A stretch of 64,000 nucleotides of DNA, taken from Vreelandella aquamarina. Its GTDB lineage: Bacteria; Pseudomonadota; Gammaproteobacteria; Pseudomonadales; Halomonadaceae. This document shows positions 58,022 to 64,000 of the stretch, piece by piece. The notes under the pieces were generated by a model. That model had not been told where the DNA came from. It made no database searches and was given only the letters and a program-made list of their open reading frames with translations. Location of the stretch: contig NZ_JABYQT010000001.1 of the NCBI RefSeq assembly GCF_020075495.1, positions 186,001 through 250,000 of the forward strand, in the 5' to 3' direction. A program made the position numbers and the translations under genes. Every line of letters begins with the position of its first letter. Position 1 is the first letter of the stretch.

Positions 58022-60630
58022 GACGATTGCTCCGGCGTCAGGGTGACGAACTTGTTCAATGTTGCGGTCAGCCGATCGATGTTCAGGGGCTTGGTCAGGT
58101 AGGCATCGAAGCCAGCCATCAAGCCGTGCATGATGTCGCGCTCCATGGCGTTGGCCGACAGGGCAACGACATAGATACCGCGTAGATGAGGATCCTTCTG
58201 GATGATATCCAGCGCCTGAAAGCCGTTCATCCCCGGCAGGTGAATATCCATCAGGACCACGTCTGGCGGTGACTGGCGCATCAGTTCCAGGCCGATTTCG
58301 GCGTTGGGCGCGATCTGCAGCTTGAGCTCGTCGATCTCATCGACGATATCTTCCATAAGGCGCTGATTGGTCGGGTTGTCTTCGACATAAAGCAGGGTAT
58401 AAGCGTGCGGTTTGTCCAAGCCTTGACGCGCGCTATTGTCGCTTGGGCTGCTGCTGTCGAACGCACTCGGGTGAGCCTGGGGTAGCGTGAACCAGAACGT
58501 GGTGCCGTGCCCAAGCTGGCTGTCAACGCCGATGCGGCCATTCATGCGCTCGACCAGCTGGCGCGTGATGGCAAGGCCAATGCCCGTGCCTTCGATAGCC
58601 CCATGCTCAGCATCCAGGCGGTTGAACGGCTCAAACAGCTCATGATGGCGCTCAGGCGCGATACCCAGACCGGTATCGGCCACGCTGATGCGCACGTGGC
58701 CATCCACCTGTTCGGCCGAGAGCGTAATGGAACCTCGGGGGCTGTTGTACTTGATGGCGTTGGAGAGCAGATTCAGCAAGACCTGCTTGGTGCGCGTGTA
58801 GTCTGCCGCAATGTACAAGCTGGCTGAAAAGGGCCGGCGTACCAGGGTGATATTGGCCTTTTCCATGCTCGCCTCAAGCGTCAGACAGGCGTCGTCGAGC
58901 AGGTTTTCAAGCGGCAATGGCTCAATGGAAAAGGACATTTTCCCGGCCTCTATCTTGGCCAGGTCGAGAACTTCATTGATCAGACTCAACAGGTGCTGGC
59001 CGCTCTTTTCGATCTGGTTGACCTGGCGCTGCTGCTTGCTGCTCAGCGGCTCGCGGCGGCCCTTGCCCAGCAGCTGGGCAAACCCGATGATGGCGTTGAG
59101 GGGCGTACGCAGCTCGTGGCTCATCGAGGAGAGAAATTCGCTCTTGGCTCGGCTGGCCTTCTCCGCCTGATCCCGGGCCGCTCCCAAGTCCCTCGTCACC
59201 TGTTCGCGTTCGGCCATCTGCCGGTACAGGTTGATGAGCAGGGCGCAGGTATCGGTAAACGGCTGCAGCCAGTCTATCAGGGTCTGATCCAATGGTTGCT
59301 TGCTGTTGGCAATCGCGTACATGCCGATCAGGCGCTTGCCGCTATAGATCGGTACACCCAGATAATTGGTAAGGTGGGGGTGGCCCGGCGGAAAGCCGCC
59401 GCGCTTGGAGTGTGTCAGCACATCGTCGGTCATGATCACTTCACCGAAGGCGAACACTCGGCCAAGCAGCGAATTGGGATTGGTCAGTGTCATGTCGCCA
59501 CTGCGCAGTCGCTCCATCAGAACGCGCGACTCGGCGTTCCATGAAAGGTCGGTAAGCGCGTGTATCTTGAGAGTGTTGGTGGTATCTGACGGCTTTACCT
59601 CGCCGATCAGCGCATAGTCACTGTCGGTCAGCTCGCGCAGCGCCTCCATCAGAAAGACCCACAGCCGCTCTCCCGACATCAGTGCCTGATAGTCGGTTAT
59701 CCCCTGGTGAAGCACTTTAAGCAGGCTCTGCTCTTTCTGGATACGCTGATTGGCCGAGTGGATATCACTCAGATCCGTCAGGATTCCCAGAAACTCCACC
59801 ACCTCGCCCTGGTCGTTGGGAATGGCATTGATGGCAAGATGCACAGGCACACGGTGCCCCTGCTTGTGCTGTGCTTCTACTTCGCGCCCACGCCCGATGA
59901 CCGTGGGTTCGCCGCCGGAAAGATAGCGCCCGATGAAGCCGTCGTGACGCGGCGCGATATCGGCCGGGGTCAGCATGGAAACGTTGCGGCCCAGCAGTTC
60001 GCTTTCGGTATACCCAAGCAGCTTGAGCGCAAAGGGGTTGACAGCAATCATGCTGCCGGTGCGATCGATGCGCACCTTGCCGGTTGCGCTTTTGGTGAAC
60101 AGCGCCTCAAAGCGGCGGGCCGTGCTGGATAACGACTCCTTGAGCACGTGCTGGCGCAACAGCTCCTCGACCTGCTGGGCAAGCCCTTTAAGGATGCGCT
60201 TCTCGCGGTCTGAAAACGTACGTGGCTCGCGGTCGATAATGCATAGCGTACCGACAGGCAGGCCATCGGTAGGGCGCAGCGGATGGCCGGCGTAGAAGCG
60301 AATGAAAGGTGCTGTGGTGACGAGCGGGTTGTCGGCAAAGCGTGCGTCGGCGTGCGCATCCTCGACCACCAGCGGCGCATCGTGGGCAACGGCGTGAGCA
60401 CAAAAGGAGATGCTGCGTTCGGTTTCACAGGCGGCCAGTCCCTGACGCGACTTGAACCATTGACGCTCCTTGTCGACCAGCGAAACCAGGGCAATCGGTA
60501 CCTCGAAGACTTCCCGCGCCAGCTGGGTGATGCGGTCAAAAGAGGCTTCAAGTGGTGAGTCGAGAACGTTCAGAGCACGCAATGCCGCAAGGCGTTGTGC
60601 TTCGTTATGCGGCTGGTCAGCGGCTTGCAT
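58018..60630 (-). CDS. Soluble hybrid sensor histidine kinase, GAF-PAS-GAF-HisKA-HATPase-REC
   Basis: 870 aa, no membrane segment. GAF 1 at about 15-165 (EVFEVPIALVSLVDKERQWF, the phytochrome-like type), PAS at about 180-310 (FALKLLGYTESELLGRNVSM), GAF 2 at about 325-490, a coiled link, H-box SMSHELRTPLNAIIGF, ATPase boxes NLLSNAIKYN, DTGLGIAP and GTGIGLAI, then a C-terminal receiver with phospho-Asp in VVLMDIHLPGMNG. The start is ATG 60630 (MQAADQP); the extra 21 residues upstream look non-coding. With the response regulator it forms a cytosolic phosphorelay lowering c-di-GMP. The signal is unknown. Confidence 0.92.
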   Translation of the reverse strand: MQAADQPHNEAQRLAALRALNVLDSPLEASFDRITQLAREVFEVPIALVSLVDKERQWFKSRQGLAACETERSISFCAHAVAHDAPLVVEDAHADARFADNPLVTTAPFIRFYAGHPLRPTDGLPVGTLCIIDREPRTFSDREKRILKGLAQQVEELLRQHVLKESLSSTARRFEALFTKSATGKVRIDRTGSMIAVNPFALKLLGYTESELLGRNVSMLTPADIAPRHDGFIGRYLSGGEPTVIGRGREVEAQHKQGHRVPVHLAINAIPNDQGEVVEFLGILTDLSDIHSANQRIQKEQSLLKVLHQGITDYQALMSGERLWVFLMEALRELTDSDYALIGEVKPSDTTNTLKIHALTDLSWNAESRVLMERLRSGDMTLTNPNSLLGRVFAFGEVIMTDDVLTHSKRGGFPPGHPHLTNYLGVPIYSGKRLIGMYAIANSKQPLDQTLIDWLQPFTDTCALLINLYRQMAEREQVTRDLGAARDQAEKASRAKSEFLSSMSHELRTPLNAIIGFAQLLGKGRREPLSSKQQRQVNQIEKSGQHLLSLINEVLDLAKIEAGKMSFSIEPLPLENLLDDACLTLEASMEKANITLVRRPFSASLYIAADYTRTKQVLLNLLSNAIKYNSPRGSITLSAEQVDGHVRISVADTGLGIAPERHHELFEPFNRLDAEHGAIEGTGIGLAITRQLVERMNGRIGVDSQLGHGTTFWFTLPQAHPSAFDSSSPSDNSARQGLDKPHAYTLLYVEDNPTNQRLMEDIVDEIDELKLQIAPNAEIGLELMRQSPPDVVLMDIHLPGMNGFQALDIIQKDPHLRGIYVVALSANAMERDIMHGLMAGFDAYLTKPLNIDRLTATLNKFVTLTPEQSS

Positions 60631-60951
60631 CGGGTTTCCAAATGAAAAAAATGAACAATTTAACTTATCTAAATATCGGTCATGAGCAAGCAAGCTTTAG
60701 TCACTTCGCCACAATATTAATGGGTCAAGCTGGCCAGGTGCTGGCATGCCGTGGCTAGCACCTTGTTTAGCCTGATAAAGTTGACAAGATACATGATAAT
60801 CATACGCCTCGGTTTCGCCTACTCGGGCATGCACGGACCGACACCGGCGGCAGTGCCCATTGATGGTCGCACTTATTAAGCCGGGCAACTACCGTGCGTG
60901 GGTTGATGCTAGAGTAGGCGGCAGACAAGCGCCCCTGTTCCAGGAGATACG
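60631..60951. promoter_or_regulatory. 321-bp divergent gap between the hybrid kinase and FemAB-like genes
   Basis: No gene is seen. The part next to the kinase (60640-60720) is AT-rich and probably its promoter. The palindrome ATGATAATCAT at 60793-60803 equals the core of a Fur box, but flanks do not match, so iron control is only a possibility. An inverted repeat GGTGCT/AGCACC lies near 60737-60762. Confidence 0.35.
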
Positions 60952-62100
60952 ATGTCCGGGTATCCACTAAGACGCTCTACGCTATCCGCCATGCAGGACA
61001 TCGATGCCTGCCAGTGGAATGCTCTGGTGGGGCGCGACCAGCCGTTTTTGCGCCATGCCTTTCTGGATGCCCTGGAAGCCAGCGGCTCGGTTTGCCAGAG
61101 CACTGGCTGGGAGCCGTGTCATGCGTGCATCTGGCAGGGCGAGCGACTGGTGGGTGCGCTGCCCATGTACCGCAAGCATCACTCCAATGGGGAGTACGTG
61201 TTTGACTGGGGGTGGGCCGAGGCGTTCGAGCGCGCCGGCGGCACGTACTATCCCAAGCTGCTCAGCGCCATTCCGTTTACTCCCGTGCCGGGCCCGCGCA
61301 CGTTGATTGCCCCGCAGGCCAATGCCGAAGCGGTTCGCGCCGCGCTGGCAAAGGCCTGGCAGGCACATAGCCTGCCGGTGGCGCTGTCGAGCTGGCATCT
61401 GCTGTTTGCCGACGAGGGCGATGTCAGCGCCTGGCAAGCGCAGTTTCCCGAGCTGATCGCCCGGGAGGGTGTGCAGTTTCAGTGGCAGGATAATGGCTTT
61501 GGCGACTTCGACGGGTTTCTGGCAAGCCTCACCTCCAAGCGGCGCAAGATGATCAAGCGCGAACGACGGCTGGTGGCCGAGCAGGACATAAGCCTCGAGC
61601 GTCTTGAAGGCGTCGAGATCACGCCGGAAGCGATGGCGCACTTCTACCGCTGCTACGCCATTACCTATCACGAGCGGGGGCGTGCGCCTTATCTCAATCA
61701 GGCCTTTTTCGAACAGCTGCTTCGCACCATGCCTGACGCGCTCATGCTGGTACAGGCCCGTATAGACGGGCAGCCGGTGGCCGCGGCGCTCTATTTCCGC
61801 GGCGAGCAGACACTCTATGGCCGCTATTGGGGCAGTGAAGTAATCGCCGATTGCCTGCACTTTGAAGCCTGTTACTACCAGGGTATCGAGTACTGCCTGG
61901 AGCAGGGGCTTGCACGCTTTGACCCCGGCACCCAGGGCGAGCACAAGCTAGTGCGTGGTTTTGCCCCCCAGCGGGTGCGCTCGCTGCACTACATGGTCCA
62001 CCCAGGACTTGCCGCTGGCGTAGCCCGGTTCTGCGAGGAGGAGGGCGCTCACGTGGCAGCCTACCGGGAGGCCGCCCTGGAGGCGCTGCCCTTCAAGTGA
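60952..62100 (+). CDS. FemAB/GNAT-like acyltransferase (PF04339 type)
   Basis: 382 aa protein of the family once named peptidogalycan biosynthesis/recognition. It contains VFDWGWAEAFERAGGTYYPK near residue 85, AIPFTPVPGPRTL, SLTSKRRKMIKRERR near 200, YLNQAFFEQLLRTM and FDPGTQGEHKLVRGF near the end, all typical of the family. The fold is a double GNAT like FemX, but neither donor nor acceptor is established for this group. A good ribosome-binding site (aggag) sets ATG 60952. It lies upstream of ftsB but a 94 bp gap separates them, and it may be transcribed alone. Confidence 0.83.
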   Translation: MSGYPLRRSTLSAMQDIDACQWNALVGRDQPFLRHAFLDALEASGSVCQSTGWEPCHACIWQGERLVGALPMYRKHHSNGEYVFDWGWAEAFERAGGTYYPKLLSAIPFTPVPGPRTLIAPQANAEAVRAALAKAWQAHSLPVALSSWHLLFADEGDVSAWQAQFPELIAREGVQFQWQDNGFGDFDGFLASLTSKRRKMIKRERRLVAEQDISLERLEGVEITPEAMAHFYRCYAITYHERGRAPYLNQAFFEQLLRTMPDALMLVQARIDGQPVAAALYFRGEQTLYGRYWGSEVIADCLHFEACYYQGIEYCLEQGLARFDPGTQGEHKLVRGFAPQRVRSLHYMVHPGLAAGVARFCEEEGAHVAAYREAALEALPFK

Positions 62101-62194
62101 TCAGCGGCTCGCTGATGGTGCGTCATGGTGGCATAATGCGCGCCATTACTGCGGGGCTTGCATACCCGCTTATCTGATTCTCGGGAGATCGGTA

Positions 62195-62548
62195 ATGCAC
62201 AAGTGGCTGGTAGTGGCACTGCTTGGCGTGCTGGGATTGCTCCAGTATACGCTGTGGCTGGGCAATGGCGGCTGGCGCGACCTGCAGGTGGTCGAGCAGC
62301 GTGTGGCCGTTCAGGAGGCGGATAATCTGCCCCTGCGCGAGCGCAACGCCCGGCTCGCGGCCGAGGTCACCGACCTCAAGACCGGGCTCGATGCCATCGA
62401 AGAGCGCGCCCGCAGCGATATGGGCATGGTGCGCAGCGACGAGCAGTTTTTCTGGGTGCCGGGCGTGGCGATTGCCACCGAGCTTTTAGGTATCAACGCG
62501 GGCCTGGTTACCCAGCCAAGCTTTGGGCGCGAGCGGCCGGCCCCGTGA
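62195..62548 (+). CDS. ftsB: Cell division protein FtsB
   Basis: 117 aa bitopic divisome protein. Short cytoplasmic start, one TM (LVVALLGVLGLLQYTLWLGN), a periplasmic coiled coil (residues about 30-75) and the conserved ERARSDMGMVRSDEQFFWV segment that contacts FtsL/FtsQ. The C-terminus (SFGRERPAP) is longer than in E. coli (103 aa). Its stop overlaps the GTG start of ispD, as in the conserved ftsB-ispD-ispF order of gammaproteobacteria. A classic gggag ribosome-binding site precedes ATG 62195. Confidence 0.94.
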   Translation: MHKWLVVALLGVLGLLQYTLWLGNGGWRDLQVVEQRVAVQEADNLPLRERNARLAAEVTDLKTGLDAIEERARSDMGMVRSDEQFFWVPGVAIATELLGINAGLVTQPSFGRERPAP

Positions 62549-63249
62549 GTGCCGATAGAACACTGTGGCTGATCGTGCCTGCCGCCGGACAGGGGCGCCG
62601 CATGGGGGCGGATCGACCCAAGCAGTACCTGACACTTGGCGAGCAGCCCATCCTGGCCCATACCCTGGCTCGGCTTTATCAGGCCTTCCCCGAGGCGGTT
62701 CTTGTGCTTTGTCTGGACAGCGACGATGCCTGGTTTCAGCCCGAGTGGGTACCCTTTGCCCGCTGGCAGCGGGTCAGTGGCGGCGAAGAGCGCATGGACA
62801 GCGTGCTCAACGCACTCGTGGCAATAGCGGCCCAGGAAGATGACATCGTCATGGTTCACGATGTGGCCCGGCCATGTATTACGCCCGATGACCTGCACAC
62901 CCTTTATCAGGCGGCCTGTCGCCACCCAAGCGGCGCGCTTCTGGCCATGCCGGTCGCCGATACCATGAAACGCGCCAGTGCCGAATGCCACAGTATGCGC
63001 ACCGAGCCCCGCGACGGGCTCTGGCACGCGCTGACGCCTCAGGGGTTTCGCTATGCGCTACTGCTCGAGGCCCTGCAGAGCGCCCGGTGCCATCAACGTC
63101 TGGTGACCGATGAGGCCTCGGCGGTAGAAGCGCTGGGCGAGCAGCCGCTGCTGGTCAGCGGTCGGCGCGACAATCTCAAGGTCACGCACCCGGATGACCT
63201 GGCTCTGGCCAGTGCCATCCTGGTCGCGCAACTCGATCCGTTAACCTAG
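62545..63249 (+). CDS. ispD: 2-C-methyl-D-erythritol 4-phosphate cytidylyltransferase
   Basis: Third step of the MEP isoprenoid pathway: joins MEP and CTP. 234 aa. CTP-binding loop AAGQGRRMGADRPKQYL with its essential Arg and Lys, then GGEERMDSVLNAL, VMVHDVARPCI, LTPQGFRY and VTDEASAVEALG, all diagnostic. Starts with GTG 62545 overlapping the ftsB stop (GTGA), so translation is coupled. ispF follows 9 bp later. Confidence 0.96.
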   Translation: MSADRTLWLIVPAAGQGRRMGADRPKQYLTLGEQPILAHTLARLYQAFPEAVLVLCLDSDDAWFQPEWVPFARWQRVSGGEERMDSVLNALVAIAAQEDDIVMVHDVARPCITPDDLHTLYQAACRHPSGALLAMPVADTMKRASAECHSMRTEPRDGLWHALTPQGFRYALLLEALQSARCHQRLVTDEASAVEALGEQPLLVSGRRDNLKVTHPDDLALASAILVAQLDPLT

Positions 63250-63258
63250 GAGAACCCA

Positions 63259-63747
63259 ATGCGAATTGGCCATGGATTTGACGTGCACCGTTTCGGCCCC
63301 GGGGATCATCTGATGATCGGCGGCGTCAGGGTGCCGTTTTCGCAGGGGTTTGTCGCCCACTCGGATGGCGATGTGCTGCTGCATGCGATCAGCGATGCGC
63401 TACTGGGTGCCTGCGCGCTGGGCGATATTGGCCACCACTTTCCGGACACCGACCCGGAATGGAAGGGCGCGGACAGTCGTGAACTGCTGCGCCACGTCAT
63501 GAGCCTTGTTCAGGCAAAGGGGTGGGGCGTTGTCAATCTGGACGCCACGCTCATGGCCCAGGCGCCCAAGATGGCGGGGCATATCGAATCGATGCGTAAC
63601 GCCATTGCCGAGACGCTGGGCGTGGCGCTTGACCAGGTCAACGTCAAGGCAACGACCACCGAGCAGCTTGGCTTTACTGGCCGGGGTGAAGGCATCGCCG
63701 CCGAGGCCGTGGTGCTGCTGGGCCGCGCTGGGGCGCTCGATGAGTGA
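63259..63747 (+). CDS. ispF: 2-C-methyl-D-erythritol 2,4-cyclodiphosphate synthase
   Basis: Fifth step of the MEP pathway: cyclises the CDP-ME phosphate. 162 aa trimeric zinc enzyme. Metal ligands in [14 protein letters not shown] (Asp8, His10) and His42 in the HSDGD region, then [20 protein letters not shown] and [20 protein letters not shown]. The ribosome-binding site is taggag. Its last 8 bp overlap the truD start. Confidence 0.97.
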   Translation: MRIGHGFDVHRFGPGDHLMIGGVRVPFSQGFVAHSDGDVLLHAISDALLGACALGDIGHHFPDTDPEWKGADSRELLRHVMSLVQAKGWGVVNLDATLMAQAPKMAGHIESMRNAIAETLGVALDQVNVKATTTEQLGFTGRGEGIAAEAVVLLGRAGALDE

Positions 63748-64000
63748 ACTGCCCCGCTGGCAGCGCTGCCTGGATGCCACGTTCGGCGTACCCAAGCCGG
63801 GCCAGTACCGCGCCCGGCCTGAAGACTTCCTGGTCGATGAGCAGCTTGATTTCATCCCCGAAGCCCACGGCGAACATCTCTGGCTGCGGCTTGAGAAGCG
63901 CAACCAGACCACGCTTGATGTGGTAAAGAGCCTCAGCCGGATCTGTGGCGTTACCCAGCGAGATATTGGCTACTCCGGCATGAAGGATCGCATCGCCGTG
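63740..64000 (+). CDS. truD: tRNA pseudouridine(13) synthase TruD, 5' part
   Basis: Makes pseudouridine 13 in tRNA-Glu. Only the first 87 residues are inside the window ([20 protein letters not shown]). The family's start region [15 protein letters not shown] and [17 protein letters not shown] are present and the motif YSGMKDR holds the catalytic Asp (Asp80 in E. coli). ATG 63740 overlaps ispF by 8 bp. The gene runs off the right edge. Confidence 0.95.
   Translation, partial: MSELPRWQRCLDATFGVPKPGQYRARPEDFLVDEQLDFIPEAHGEHLWLRLEKRNQTTLDVVKSLSRICGVTQRDIGYSGMKDRIAV

Noticed and set aside
60781..60803. TTGACA followed by a Fur-box-like palindrome as a promoter/operator pair
   Set aside because: No -10 box lies at a proper distance from TTGACA and only the central 11 bases of the Fur consensus match.

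Overview
The window is a 64 kb piece of a GC-rich gammaproteobacterial chromosome, most likely from Halomonas or another member of Halomonadaceae. The main evidence is a complete set of ectoine-degradation genes (doeABX and doeCD), supported by housekeeping genes of gammaproteobacterial type (ftsB-ispD-ispF-truD, hexR, a soluble BdlA-like chemoreceptor). I see no prophage, insertion sequence, tRNA, rRNA or CRISPR array. Most of the window is ordinary chromosomal backbone. It holds one decayed gene and a few AT-rich regulatory gaps.

Layout, left to right. (1) 1-5.5 kb, minus strand: an RND efflux operon (adaptor, pump, sensor kinase) whose genes overlap at TGATG junctions, with a divergent TetR regulator. 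(2) 6.4-11.9 kb, plus strand: a haloacetate-dehalogenase-like hydrolase, an OsmC-YcaO fusion protein, an exported serine hydrolase and a GNAT acetyltransferase, with a ruined SpmA/SpmB-type membrane-protein gene between the last two. (3) 12-31 kb, minus strand: one collinear block glgA-treZ-malQ-treY-DUF2934 protein-glgX-glgE-treS/pep2-glgB. It forms a closed trehalose/alpha-glucan cycle. TreS/Pep2 and GlgE turn trehalose into glucan through maltose 1-phosphate, GlgB and GlgX branch and debranch it, and TreY/TreZ return it to trehalose. No glgC is present. (4) 31.5-35.5 kb: a LysO-like exporter, a DUF3108 protein, a 2-hydroxyacid dehydrogenase and topoisomerase IB. (5) 35.6-43 kb: ectoine catabolism. 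DoeA opens ectoine, DoeB deacetylates the product, DoeD transaminates diaminobutyrate and DoeC oxidises aspartate semialdehyde to aspartate. DoeX is the Lrp-type regulator. A diguanylate cyclase on the other strand sits between doeABX and doeCD.

(6) 43-47.7 kb: an ABM-domain protein, a Bacillus-type LuxS, a 1-Cys peroxiredoxin, a BdlA-like receptor and an NAD-type isocitrate dehydrogenase. (7) 48-52.4 kb: a SulP transporter with a tandem universal stress protein, then a minus-strand set of an ACR3/BASS-like transporter and two overlapping crcB (Fluc) genes. (8) 52.5-55.4 kb: a long-form leuA divergent from an Lrp-family gene, followed by a RidA-family gene. The gap between leuA and lrp holds helically phased TTGGC repeats. 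(9) 55.4-60.6 kb, minus strand: a coupled operon of a hybrid sensor kinase, a REC-GGDEF-EAL response regulator and hexR. (10) 61-64 kb, plus strand: a FemAB-like acyltransferase, ftsB, ispD, ispF and the start of truD.

The strongest themes are osmotic and desiccation physiology (two compatible-solute systems, trehalose/glucan and ectoine) and signalling (three c-di-GMP or biofilm-dispersal type proteins). The observations I consider most worth testing are the leuA/lrp phased repeats, the opposite charge bias of the two CrcB proteins, the acidic/basic DUF2934 protein inside the glucan operon, and the coupling of hexR to a phosphodiesterase two-component module.
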